NCBI GenBank assembly: GCA_963781285.1
Contig: CAWAFI010000003.1
Location: 186,001 to 250,000 of the forward strand
Source: CAIWHR01 sp963781285
GTDB taxonomy: Bacteria > Pseudomonadota > Gammaproteobacteria > Burkholderiales > Casimicrobiaceae
DNA length: 64,000 nt
Reading direction: 5' to 3'
Shown here: piece by piece, positions 51,409-60,400 of the stretch
Layout: each line of letters starts with the position of its first letter
How positions within the stretch are numbered: the first letter of the stretch is position 1
Translations under genes and position numbers: made by a program
The notes under the pieces: model-generated
The model's database searches: none
What the model saw: the letters and a program-made list of their open reading frames with translations, nothing else
Told to the model about the DNA's origin: nothing

Positions 51409-53069
51409 TCACGGGTTCTTCACGTACGCGTTCTTGCGCAGGTAGAACCACCAGTTGAGGACCAGGCACAGCGCATAGAAGACCGCGAAGCCGTACATCG
51501 CGTACTGCGGCGTGCCCGCCTTGATCTGCTCGCCGATGACGATCGGCGCGACGAACGCGCCGTAGGCGGCGATCGCCGACGTCCATCCCAGCACCGGACC
51601 GGCCTGCGTGCGGTCGAAGATCACGCCGATCGTGCGGAACGTGGAGCCGTTGCCGATGCCGCTCGCCGCGAACAGCAGCACGAACAGCAGCATGAACACG
51701 AGGAAGTACTCCTCCGGCCTCGGCGACTGGTAGGCCTGCAGCATCACCCAACCCACGACCGCGGACGCGACCACCATCACCACCGAGATCACCTGCGTGA
51801 CGATCGAGCCGCCGACCTTGTCCGAGATCCAGCCGCCGATCGGTCGGATCGCGGCGCCGACGAAGGGACCGATCCAGGCATAGGCCAGCACCGTGGGCGC
51901 GTTCGGGTTGTTCAGCGTGTGCTGCATCACGCCCGCCGCATCGGGGACGTGGCTCACGCCGAAGATCACCTTCATCGCGAGCGGCAACGCCATCGAGAAA
52001 CCGATGAACGAGCCGAAGGTCACGATGTACAGCAGCGTCATCGACCACGTGTGCTTGTCGCGGAAGATCGCGAACTGCTTGGCGACCCCTTCCTTCATCG
52101 GGCCGAACGCGGCGAGCCGCATCACGACAAGCGCGGCGATCACGTCCAGCGGAATGGCCACCCACATGCTGATGAGACCGAGGCCGGTGGGCTTCGGCAG
52201 GTACAGGTACAGACCGAGGATCGACGGGATGAACGCCAGCGTGTACAGCCACGTGATCTTGGCGAACGCCGCGATCGGATTGGTGGTGTCCGGGGACACC
52301 GTCTTCAGGTTGTTCATGCCGAGCCAGCAGAGGATCGACAACGGCACCAGCGACAGCACCCAGGCGAAGCCGGCGTTCTGGATCCACGTCGACGTGCCCG
52401 CGGGGATCTTGCCGAAGATCCAGCCGCTGTCCTTGACCAGCGTCATCGGCTCGCCGCCGAAGGCGCCGAAGAGGCCCACCGTCATCACCAGCGGGATGAC
52501 GACCTGCATCGTCGTCACGCCGAAGTTGCCGATGCCGGCGTTGATGCCGAGCGCCGTGCCCTGCAGCCGCTTGGGGAAGAACGTGCTGATGTTCGACATC
52601 GAGCTCGCGAAGTTGCCGCCGCCCACACCCGACCACAGCGCCATGAGCTGGAACGCCCACAGCGGCCAGTCCTTGTGTTGCAGCACGATGCCGGTGCCGA
52701 TCGCCGGCGCGAGCAGCATCGCCGTGGTCAGGAAGATCGTGTTGCGACCGCCGGCCACGCGGATCAGGAACGATGCCGGGATCCGCATCGTCGCGCCGGC
52801 GATCCCGGCGATGGCCGTCAGCGTGAAGAGCTCGGCCTGCGTGAACGGAAAGCCGAGGTTCAGCATCTGCACCGTGATGATTCCCCACATGCCCCAGACG
52901 GCGAAGCCGCACAGCAGCGCCGGCACCGAGAGCGCGAGGTTGCGGTAGGCGACCTTCTTGCCGGTGCTCTCCCAGAACTCGTTGTCCTCGGGGCGCCAGT
53001 CGGCGATGTCCGCGCGGCCGCCCGCCTTGGGCGGGCAGCAGCGGCGGCGGAATTGGATGTGGCGTTCAT
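51409..53069 (-). CDS. narK2: NarK2-type nitrate/nitrite transporter, one frame break near the start
   Basis: This 12-helix major-facilitator protein of about 553 residues contains WRPEDNEFWESTGKKVAYRN before helix 1, GGGNFASSMSNISTFFPKRLQG (nitrate signature), INAGIGNFGV and GSTFRTIGVIF. ATG 53069 (NATSNSAAAAAR) follows an AAGGAA ribosome site. The frame changes near 53030 in a CCC run (one base missing) before KAGGRADIADWRPED. It most likely exchanges nitrite for nitrate to feed NarG. It lies 46 bp upstream of narG. Confidence 0.92.
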
Positions 53070-53326
53070 GAATTTCCTTGGTTGATGTGTGACGCTGGCC
53101 GTGCATACGGAACCGCCTGGCCTTCGCACCCATGAGTTCGGCGCCGCGCACTTCGGTCCAGTACATCCAGATCAGCGACACGCAGATGACGAGTCTAGGT
53201 GGCGGGGCCGGGCGGCAATATCCCCCGGAGGGACGCATGCAGGCGTGCGGAAGAACGATGCGGCCGGCGACCGGCATCGTCCGGTAGAACTACGTCGACG
53301 GGAGAATCACGCGCGTTTGCGCGAGA

Positions 53327-54013
53327 TCAAACCAGGCCGTGCTCGGATGCGATAACGGCGGCCTGCACGCGCGAGCTCACGTCGAGCTTGCGCAGCACAT
53401 GCTGGACGTGGATCTTGACCGTGGTCTCGGCGATGCCGAGCTCGCGGCCGATTTCCTTGTTGCTCGCACCGCGCGCGATCGCGCGCAGGATCTCCTGCTC
53501 GCGGGGCGACAAGTGCGCGAGCGGCGACGCCGGTTCCGCGGGCCCGGGGCCGCCACGCGCGGGCGCAGCCGTCGCGTCGCGGTACGCCGCCACCAGCTTG
53601 CCGGTCATTTCCTCGGCCACAACCGACTCGCCTCGCATCACGCGGATGATGGCGCCGACCAGCGCGTCGCCCTCGATCGTCTTCAGCAGATAGCCGCTGG
53701 TGCCGCCGCGTAATGCCGCAGCCAGATCCTGCTCGTCCTCGCTGACGGTGAGCATGAGGATGCGGACCCCCGGAACCGCCTCGCGCAATCCCGGCAGCAC
53801 GTCGACGCCGTTGACGCCCGGAAGATGGTTGTCGAGCAGGATGAGATCGGGCTGCAGTTCCTGCGCGCGGCGTAGCGCCTCACCGGCGTCCGCCGCGTCG
53901 CCCACGACCTGCAGGTGGTCGTCGCGCGCCAGCAGCGCGGTGAGACCGCGCCGGAACAGCGTGTGGTCGTCGACGACAAGGATGCGAATCGGCGCGGCGG
54001 GCATGAGGGACAT
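53327..54013 (-). CDS. narL: Nitrate/nitrite response regulator NarL
   Basis: This 228-residue protein has a receiver domain with acidic pair D15-D16, phosphoacceptor D61 (LILLDNHLPG) and the switch Lys in SGYLLKT. A LuxR-type helix-turn-helix follows (HLSPREQEILRAIARGASNKEIGRELGIAETTVKIHVQHVLRKL). It starts 5 bp after narX. It should activate the nar operon downstream when nitrate is present. Confidence 0.95.
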   Translation of the reverse strand: MSLMPAAPIRILVVDDHTLFRRGLTALLARDDHLQVVGDAADAGEALRRAQELQPDLILLDNHLPGVNGVDVLPGLREAVPGVRILMLTVSEDEQDLAAALRGGTSGYLLKTIEGDALVGAIIRVMRGESVVAEEMTGKLVAAYRDATAAPARGGPGPAEPASPLAHLSPREQEILRAIARGASNKEIGRELGIAETTVKIHVQHVLRKLDVSSRVQAAVIASEHGLV

Positions 54014-54018
54014 GGTGT

Positions 54019-55938
54019 TCAGTGCAGCGTCGCCATGTCGGGCCGGGGCTCGGCCTCGACGGGCTGCGCCCGCGCGGGCAACGGCAGAGTCAGCACAACG
54101 GACGTCCCGCGTCCCGGCGTGGACAGCACGTCGAGCGCGGCGCCGATCCGCTCGGCGCGCTCGGCCATGATCCGCAACCCGACGTGGGTTTCATCGCCCG
54201 TTTCGCGCGGGTCGACGAAACCCGCACCGTCGTCGCGCACCTCGAACCGCCACTGCGGCTGCTGCTGGATGTCCATCCAGACGCGCGTCGCCCGCGCGTG
54301 CTTGCGAATGTTGGACAACGCTTCCTGCACGATGTGCAGCACCTGGACCTGCAGATCGGGCGACAGCGGTATGCCGTGGCCCTGCACCTGCATCTGCGCC
54401 TTGAGGCCGGTCTGGTGCTCGAACTTGCGCAGCGTGGTCAGCAGCGCCGGCTCGATGTCCTCGCTGTTAGTACGCGTGCGGAAATGGACGAGCAATTCGC
54501 GCACGTCGCCGTAGCTCTCGCGCACGCCGGCATCGATCTCCGAGAGCACCCGCTGCATGCGTTGCTCGTCCCCGCTGCCGAGTGCGTCGCGCATCAGCTG
54601 CACCTGGATCTTGAGGAACGCGAGCGACTGCGCGATCGAGTCGTGCAGCTCGCGCGCGATGAACGTGCGCTCCTGCGCGACCGCCGCTTCCCGTTCGAGC
54701 GCGTTCAGGCGGAGGTTCTCCATCGCGCCGGCCAGATGCGCGGTGAGAGCCTCCAGCAGCGACCGTTCGGCCGGCGTCAGCTCGATCTGCGCGTGAAAGA
54801 AGAGGTCGACCTCACCCATCAGGCGCTCGTGCAAGCGGACCGGAATGGACACGAGGGTCGCGAACCCGGCGCGGGCGCAGTGCGGCAGCGCGGCTGGCAC
54901 CGTCGCCTCGATGGGAATGACGCGCGGCGCGTAGTGCTCCGTCATTGCACCGCAACGGCATTCGCCCGCACGCAGGCACTGCTCGCCCTCCACCATCGAC
55001 TGCGGCAGGCCCTCCGCCGCCAGCAGTAGGAAGCGCTCGTTCGCCTCGTCGGACCAGCGCAGCGCGACGCCGTCGGCGCGCGCGACGCGCCCGACCCGTT
55101 GCGCAAAGCCGCCGGCCAGCCCCTTGAGCGTGGTCGCCTTGGCCACCAGCGCCGTCACGTCGTACAGCGCCTCCAGTCGCTCGCGCTTTTCCTCGAGCTC
55201 CGACGTCTTCTCGGCCACGCGAGCCTCCAGGCCGCGGTACATCGACTGCAGGTGCTCGGCCATCCCGTTGAAGCATTCGGCGAGCGTGCCGAACTCGTCG
55301 CTGGTGACGCGCTCCACGCGGGCGCTGAAATCTCCGCTCTGGATCCGTTCCGTCGCCTGCTTCAGGCGCCCTACCGGCTCGAGCACGAACAGGTAGCCGG
55401 CGTAGAGGAGCACGCCGGCACCGACGACCGCGAAGGCCATCATCCCCATCTGCAGCAGATGGAGCAGCGCCGTCCAGCGCACCATATTGCGCTCGATGCC
55501 GGCGACCAGCAGGTCGATGTCGGCGGCGAACGCCACGACGTCGCTGCGCAATCTGGCCACGGAGTCCGGCCGCGCCATCGTCCATTGGCGGCGAAATCCG
55601 TTCCAGTCCGTTTCGACCACGGCGAACCGCGCGCGCACCATGTCGTCCCACGGCACGAACAGCGGACGCTCGAGGTCGCCGTGCCGCAGCAACTCGAGGC
55701 TGCGCTCGAACTCGGCGACTTGTTCCGGTAGCGCGAAGTCCTCGCCCGTGCGGACGGACAGCGACATCCGGTACGCCTGCATGCGCATGCGGCCGGCTTC
55801 GTTGACGGCCGCCGCGCCGCCGTCGAGTTGCCAGGAAACCCACAGCGTCAGGGCGATCGACAGCAGCGCCAGCAGCAGGAACGGCAGGCCGACCAGCGCG
55901 AGCTTACCCCCCAGGCTCCAGTGTCGCGGATGGCTCAT
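54019..55938 (-). CDS. narX: Nitrate/nitrite sensor histidine kinase NarX
   Basis: This 639-residue protein has two membrane helices around a periplasmic domain with the nitrate-binding P-box (VNEAGRMRMQAYRMSL, about residues 45-60). A HAMP linker follows (VLEPVGRLKQATERIQSG), then a central GAF-like region with a Cys cluster (CLRAGECRCG), the dimerisation/H-box with ELHDSIAQSLAF, and an ATPase with DDGAGF and HVGLRIMAERA. The sequence is in one frame. An FNR-type box lies 34 bp upstream of the start. Confidence 0.95.
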   Translation of the reverse strand: MSHPRHWSLGGKLALVGLPFLLLALLSIALTLWVSWQLDGGAAAVNEAGRMRMQAYRMSLSVRTGEDFALPEQVAEFERSLELLRHGDLERPLFVPWDDMVRARFAVVETDWNGFRRQWTMARPDSVARLRSDVVAFAADIDLLVAGIERNMVRWTALLHLLQMGMMAFAVVGAGVLLYAGYLFVLEPVGRLKQATERIQSGDFSARVERVTSDEFGTLAECFNGMAEHLQSMYRGLEARVAEKTSELEEKRERLEALYDVTALVAKATTLKGLAGGFAQRVGRVARADGVALRWSDEANERFLLLAAEGLPQSMVEGEQCLRAGECRCGAMTEHYAPRVIPIEATVPAALPHCARAGFATLVSIPVRLHERLMGEVDLFFHAQIELTPAERSLLEALTAHLAGAMENLRLNALEREAAVAQERTFIARELHDSIAQSLAFLKIQVQLMRDALGSGDEQRMQRVLSEIDAGVRESYGDVRELLVHFRTRTNSEDIEPALLTTLRKFEHQTGLKAQMQVQGHGIPLSPDLQVQVLHIVQEALSNIRKHARATRVWMDIQQQPQWRFEVRDDGAGFVDPRETGDETHVGLRIMAERAERIGAALDVLSTPGRGTSVVLTLPLPARAQPVEAEPRPDMATLH

Positions 55939-55971
55939 GTCGGCAATCTACCCGGTGTCCGGCTGCCATGG

Positions 55972-55985
55972 TTGATCGACATCAA
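55972..55985. promoter_or_regulatory. FNR/DNR box upstream of narXL
   Basis: TTGATCGACATCAA is a perfect TTGAT-N4-ATCAA dyad located 34 bp before the narX start codon. Position and match suggest oxygen- or NO-dependent control of the two-component system. Confidence 0.78.
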
Positions 55986-56087
55986 GGTTGAGGACCAGGC
56001 GCGATAGGTCCTGCCGAGAGTCCGGTGGTATCGGACATGGCCACGCTCCACGACCCGTACTCTTGACCCTTCACCAGATCCTCCAGC

Positions 56088-56212
56088 GCATGCCCACGAC
56101 CGCGGCATGGGATCGTAAGGTGCTCGCGGGCACCGAGCCCATCCCGCCGCCGATCGTCATCAGCTTGGCCGCTGCCTTTGCCGGCGCGTGGAGGCAAGGC
56201 GCGGCAGCTTGA
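56088..56212 (+). pseudogene. 3' stub of a second YbiB/TrpD2-like gene
   Basis: The last 41 codons read PTTAAWDRKVLAGTEPIPPP, then IVISLAAAFAGAWRQGAAA and stop. They closely parallel the end of the YbiB-like protein at 39769-40782 (PTTAGWIANVLAGALPVPPP). Nothing of the upstream 290 residues is present; the stub is cut off within about 100 bp of the narX promoter. It is convergent with the truncated methyltransferase stub at 56219. Confidence 0.6.
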
Positions 56213-56218
56213 CCGGTC

Positions 56219-56530
56219 CTAATCTCCGCCGGCGATGGCCGCAACGTCGGCGACAGGGCCCGCTGCCGCGGGATAGAACCACGCGAACGTGCTCTGCAGC
56301 TTGACGACATCGCCGATCACGATCAGCGTCGGCGGTGCGAGCCGAGCATCGAACGCGCGTCCGGGCAGATCGGCGAGCGTGCCCGTGACCACGCGCTGGT
56401 TTGCGGTGGTTCCCTGTTGGATGACCGCCGCGAGTGTCGACGCGGGGAGGCCGTGCGCGACCAGTTCCCGGGCGAGTATCGGCAGACCGAGGAGCCCCAT
56501 GTGGACGACGACTGATGCGCGACGCTTGTC
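56219..56530 (-). pseudogene. 3' stub of uroporphyrinogen-III C-methyltransferase (SUMT, NirE/CobA type)
   Basis: About 100 C-terminal residues match SUMT: ASVVVHMGLLGLPILARELV, LPASTLAAVIQQGTTANQRV, TGTLADLPGRA, PPTLIVIGDVVKLQS. The catalytic N-terminal half (GAGPGD and the SAM-binding loops) is absent; upstream of about 56530 the sequence becomes the opposite-strand stub. In denitrifiers this enzyme (NirE) starts heme d1 synthesis and is often next to nirS. The fragment cannot be active on its own. Confidence 0.75.
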
Positions 56531-56634
56531 GAAGTGAAGCGAATTCCGGCGACGAAGCCGGTCGGCAAGTACAACGTCTGGAACAAGATCACGCGCGACG
56601 CCGGAACGAGCCACTGACCTCCACGCTGAGTCGG
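56522..56634 (+). pseudogene. 3' stub of a gene resembling cytochrome cd1 nitrite reductase (NirS)
   Basis: A plus-strand frame ends at TGA 56632-56634 and reads TLVEVKRIPATKPVGKYNVW, then NKITRDAGTSH. The block (T/K)PxGK(Y/F)NVxN near the C-terminus is the last conserved segment of NirS-type cytochrome cd1. Only about 36 codons remain. Together with the SUMT stub it forms two truncated, formerly divergent genes joined at their N-terminal halves, as expected after one internal deletion. The match rests on a short motif. Confidence 0.45.
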
Positions 56635-56743
56635 GGCTGATTCCGATCCGGACCGGGTATGATGCGCGTTGCCGCCTCGCGCGCCAGTTCCGCGGGGCCC
56701 GATCGGCCGCGCCGGCACGCGCGGCAGCATGGGGAGAAGAGCG

Positions 56744-57718
56744 ATGCAACGCATGTGGAGGCACATCGCGCTTTGCGCCGTGATCGTCGCGTCGGGTGCG
56801 CAGGCGCAATCGGTGACGATCCGCTGGGGCGACGTCGTGGGCGGCACGCATCCGTCGGTGCAGATGATCGAGCGGATCGCCGCCGAGGCGAAGGAAAAAT
56901 CGAACGGCCGCATCGTGATCCAGGCCTTTCCGGGCGGTCAACTCGGTGGCTCGCGCGACATGATCGACGCGGTCGCCAACGGCGCGCAGCAGATGGTGAC
57001 CGAGGGCGCCGCGAACTTCGGCGCCTGGGTGCCGGCGATCTCGGTGGTCGAGGCGCCTTATGTGTGGCGCGACGCCGCACACCTGCAGAAGGCGATGAAC
57101 GGCCCGATCGGCGAGCAATTCAACGACACGCTGGTCAAGGCACGCGGCATGCGCATCCTCGGCACCACCTATTACGGAACGCGCCACATCACGACCACGA
57201 ACAAGGAAGTGAAAACACCGGCTGATCTCGTCGGCTTCAAGCTGCGCGTGCCGGAGAACGACGTGTTCAAAGCAATGGCCGAGGCTTGGGGCGCCAAGCC
57301 GACGCCGATGAACTTCGGCGAGCTCTACCTCGCGCTGAAGCAGAACGTCGTCGACGGGCAGGAGAACCCGCTGCCGACGATCAAGTCGGGCAAGTTCGAC
57401 GAGGTGCAGAAGTACCTGGTGCTGTCGGGTCACATCATCACGCCGCGGCTCGTCGTCGTGAACGAGGCGTTCTGGCAGGGCCTGGCGCCAGCGGACCGGA
57501 AGCTAATCGCCGACGCCGTGAAGAATGGCATCGCCTGGCAGGACGACGAGTTGATCAAGCAGGAGAAGAGCCTTGTCGACACGTTCAAGGCGGCCGGAAT
57601 GACGGTGATCACGCCGGACCCGAACGCCTTCCGCGCGCCGGTGCTCGCGAAAGTACCCAAGCAGTTCGAAGCGAAGTGGGGCGCCGGCACGTTCGAGAAG
57701 ATCCAGGCGATCAGGTAA
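56744..57718 (+). CDS. dctP: TRAP transporter solute-binding protein (DctP family), second system
   Basis: ATG 56744 follows a GGGGAGAAGA ribosome site. The 324-residue product has a signal peptide ending AQAQS. Motifs are TTTNKEVKTPADLVGFKLRVPEN (substrate-binding Arg) and MNFGELYLALKQNVVDGQENP. It belongs to the DctP family but differs clearly from the protein at 9497-10489, so a different carboxylate is expected. dctQ and dctM follow in order. Confidence 0.94.
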   Translation: MQRMWRHIALCAVIVASGAQAQSVTIRWGDVVGGTHPSVQMIERIAAEAKEKSNGRIVIQAFPGGQLGGSRDMIDAVANGAQQMVTEGAANFGAWVPAISVVEAPYVWRDAAHLQKAMNGPIGEQFNDTLVKARGMRILGTTYYGTRHITTTNKEVKTPADLVGFKLRVPENDVFKAMAEAWGAKPTPMNFGELYLALKQNVVDGQENPLPTIKSGKFDEVQKYLVLSGHIITPRLVVVNEAFWQGLAPADRKLIADAVKNGIAWQDDELIKQEKSLVDTFKAAGMTVITPDPNAFRAPVLAKVPKQFEAKWGAGTFEKIQAIR

Positions 57719-57776
57719 GACGCCGGGCGAAGGCGGCGGAACCGGCCCCTTTCCTCGGTACCTCGCGTTTTTCCGC

Positions 57777-58265
57777 GTGAGCCCGCTCGGCCGCTACGCA
57801 GCCCGTGCCGTCGACGCCGTCGCCGTCGCGGCGTTCGTTGGCATGTTCGCCTGCGTGTTCGGCCAGGTGTTCTTCCGCTACTTCCTCGACAGCCCACTCG
57901 TTTGGAGCGACGAACTCGCGCGCTATCTGTTCGTCTGGAGCGCGTTCCTGGGCTGGATCGTCGCGGCGCGCAAGCGCAGCCATCTGGCGATCGCGATGGG
58001 GCATGAGCGGCTGCCGCCCCGCGTTCAGGCGCTCCTCGCGCTGATCGGTGCGCTGGCGGCACTCGCCTTTGCAGGCCTGCTCGTGTTCTACGGCTGGCGC
58101 ATCGCGGCGCGCAACTGGGATGTCGACACGACGACGCTGTTCTTCCCGATCGGCGTCGTCTACGCGATCGTGCCGGCCGCAGCCGCGGCGGTCGGGCTGC
58201 ACGCATTGGCTGATGTGCGGGCCGCGCTTGCAGCGTTCGTCGGGGCTGGGGAGCGGGTGGGATGA
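57777..58265 (+). CDS. dctQ: TRAP transporter small permease (DctQ family), second system
   Basis: The 162-residue product starts at GTG 57777. Four helices are evident, with LVWSDELARYLFVWSAFLGW as the family motif. It ends overlapping the dctM start by 4 bp (ATGA). No terminator lies between dctP and dctQ here, unlike the first TRAP locus. Confidence 0.92.
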   Translation: MSPLGRYAARAVDAVAVAAFVGMFACVFGQVFFRYFLDSPLVWSDELARYLFVWSAFLGWIVAARKRSHLAIAMGHERLPPRVQALLALIGALAALAFAGLLVFYGWRIAARNWDVDTTTLFFPIGVVYAIVPAAAAAVGLHALADVRAALAAFVGAGERVG

Positions 58266-59548
58266 TCGAGCTGATGCTGTGGATCCTCGCGGCGTGGTTC
58301 GTGTCGCTGTTCGCCGGCCCGGCGATCTACGCGGCGATGGGTCTCGCCGGATTCGCGTTTCTCGCGCTGGCCGGCATTCCCGGCATCGTCATCCCGCAGA
58401 AGGTTGCCATGGCTGCGAATTCGTTTCCGCTGCTCGCCGCGCCTCTGTTCATTCTGATGGGCAACCTGATGAACTCAGCCGGCATCAGCTACCGGATCTT
58501 CGAATTCGCCAAGGCGGTCGTTGGCTGGATGCGTGGCGGTCTCTGCCACGCCAACATCCTCGGCTCGGTGATTTTCGCGGGCATGAGCGGCTCGGCGGTC
58601 GCCGACGCGGCCGGGCTCGGCACCGTCGAAATCGAGGCGATGAAGAAGGAGGGCTACGATGCCGAGACCGCCGGCGCAATCACCGCTGCGTCTGCGACGA
58701 TCGGGCCGATCATCCCGCCGTCGCTGCCGATGATCGTCTATGGCGTTGCCGCCGAGACGTCGATCGGTGCGCTGTTCCTCGCCGGGTTCATCCCCGGCTT
58801 GCTGATGGCGGGAGCGTTGATGCTGATGGTGCGCCACCTCGCCATCCGCCGAAACCTGCCGCGGCATCCGTTCGAAGGTCCGCGCGCGCTGTGGATCGCG
58901 TTCCGGCGCGCGTTCTGGGCACTGATGGCGCCGGTCGTGCTCTTCGGCGGCCTCTTGTCCGGCGTGTTCACGCCGACCGAGGCAGCTGCGGTCGCCGTCG
59001 TCTATGCGCTGGTCCTCGGACTTTTCGTCTACGGGGATTTCAAGTTGAGGGACCTGCCGAAGATCATCTTGGATACCGTCGAGACGACGGGCGTCGTGAT
59101 GGCGCTGGTGATGACCGCGTCGCTGCTCGGCTACTGCATTTCGGTCTCCCGCTTGCCGCAGGAATTCGGCGCGACGCTGACCAGCCTCACCCGCAATCCG
59201 CTCGTCTACCTGCTGATCGTCAACGTGTTGCTGCTCGTCGTCGGCTGCTTCATGGAAGCGCTCGCGGCGATGCTGGTGCTGATCCCCATCCTTGTGCCCA
59301 CGGCGCTCGCGCTCGGCATCGATCCGGTGCAGTTCGGGCTGGTGTTCGTGCTGAACCTGATGATCGGCACGATCACCCCGCCGGTGGGGGTCGTTCTCTA
59401 CGTGACGGCAAAGGTTGCCAACGTGCCGTTCGACCGGATGGCCCGCGCGACGGCGCCCTATCTGGTGCCGCTGATTGCTGTGCTTGCGTTGATTACGGTG
59501 TGGCCGGCCGTGACGACATTCCTGCCGAACCTGGTAATGGGGCGGTGA
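58262..59548 (+). CDS. dctM: TRAP transporter large permease (DctM family), second system
   Basis: This 428-residue protein shows the DctM pattern: MSGSAVADAAGLGTVEIEAM, IGPIIPPSLPMIVYG, GVFTPTEAAAVAVVYAL and GTITPPVGVVLYVTAKV. It completes a sodium-driven organic-acid importer with the two preceding genes. It converges on the DNR-type regulator gene with 13 bp between the stops. Confidence 0.95.
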   Translation: MIELMLWILAAWFVSLFAGPAIYAAMGLAGFAFLALAGIPGIVIPQKVAMAANSFPLLAAPLFILMGNLMNSAGISYRIFEFAKAVVGWMRGGLCHANILGSVIFAGMSGSAVADAAGLGTVEIEAMKKEGYDAETAGAITAASATIGPIIPPSLPMIVYGVAAETSIGALFLAGFIPGLLMAGALMLMVRHLAIRRNLPRHPFEGPRALWIAFRRAFWALMAPVVLFGGLLSGVFTPTEAAAVAVVYALVLGLFVYGDFKLRDLPKIILDTVETTGVVMALVMTASLLGYCISVSRLPQEFGATLTSLTRNPLVYLLIVNVLLLVVGCFMEALAAMLVLIPILVPTALALGIDPVQFGLVFVLNLMIGTITPPVGVVLYVTAKVANVPFDRMARATAPYLVPLIAVLALITVWPAVTTFLPNLVMGR

Positions 59549-59561
59549 ACGGACCGGTGCG

Positions 59562-60254
59562 TTACCCCGTGTGGCTGCGCAGCTTCGCCACGTCGCGGAT
59601 TTGCACCTCGCGTCCGTCGACAGTGATGAGTTTCGCCTCCATCAACTCGTGCAGGATCCTGGAAAAATGCTCCGGCGTCAGGTTGAGGCGCGAGGCGACG
59701 ATCGCCTTCGACGTCGGCAGCGTCACCGAGTACGGTTCCGCTGCGCTCGCCTGGTCCTCGTCCTGCCGCAACAGGTAGCCGATCACGCGCTGCGTGCCGG
59801 ATTGCAGCGAATAACTCTCGACGTCGCTGATGAGGCCGTGCAGCCGCCGCGACAGTCCGGCCAGCATCTTCTTCGCGAGGTTGGGATCGCGCTCGAGCCC
59901 TTCGAACACCGCCTGCTTCGACACGTGCAGCAGCAGCGAATCGGCGAGCGCCTGCGCCATCACGACATAGGGCTTGTCCATGAACATCAGCGCTTCGCCG
60001 AAGGAAAAACCCGGCCCGATGATCTCGACGACTTTCTCGGTGCCCTGCGGGGTCACGAACGACAGCTTCACCTGCCCGTAGATCACGAGGTGAAAGCCGG
60101 TGCAGGGGTCGCCCTTGTTGAACAGGATCTCGCCGCGCGGCACGTGCAGCTCGGTCGTGCCCGTGGCGAGCCGGTCGATATCGGAGCCCGAGAGCTCCCT
60201 GAACAGCGGCAGGTTGGCGAGGAACGCCTGGGTCTTGATTTTCGGCGGCGGCAT
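59562..60254 (-). CDS. dnr: Crp/Fnr-family regulator of the DNR/NnrR (NO-sensing) type
   Basis: From ATG 60254 the product is 230 residues. It has a cyclic-nucleotide-type effector domain (PRGEILFNKGDPCTGFHLVIYGQVKL), a dimer helix (SRRLHGLISDVESYSLQSGTQRVIGYLL) and a winged helix-turn-helix (LPTSKAIVASRLNLTPEHFSRILHEL). It has no N-terminal Cys cluster, so it is not an oxygen-sensing FNR. DNR proteins bind heme, sense NO and recognise TTGAT-N4-ATCAA-like boxes, several of which occur in this window. Its most likely targets are the HCO, DUF2249 and nar units. Confidence 0.85.
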   Translation of the reverse strand: MPPPKIKTQAFLANLPLFRELSGSDIDRLATGTTELHVPRGEILFNKGDPCTGFHLVIYGQVKLSFVTPQGTEKVVEIIGPGFSFGEALMFMDKPYVVMAQALADSLLLHVSKQAVFEGLERDPNLAKKMLAGLSRRLHGLISDVESYSLQSGTQRVIGYLLRQDEDQASAAEPYSVTLPTSKAIVASRLNLTPEHFSRILHELMEAKLITVDGREVQIRDVAKLRSHTG

Positions 60255-60400
60255 CGGCAATGGCGCGCTCGGGAGGCGGCCGGTAGCGTAACACAGCGGC
60301 CGCGGGCGCCGCCCGCGCGTCGAGCGAGGTTGCACGGATTGCCGCGACGGGCGATGATTGCAAATTCCTGTGTCGCATTTCCCTTCCCGCCAAGGCTCCC

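Noticed and set aside
47304..51458. Very long plus-strand open frame (over 1300 codons) opposite narG
   Set aside because: It is the antisense shadow of a GC-rich gene with strong third-position bias. Its product is low-complexity (Arg, His, Val, Asp), whereas narG on the other strand has every catalytic residue.
53080..53096. TTGATGTGTGACG near the narK2 start as an FNR box
   Set aside because: Only the left half-site matches; the right half lacks (A/G)TCAA.
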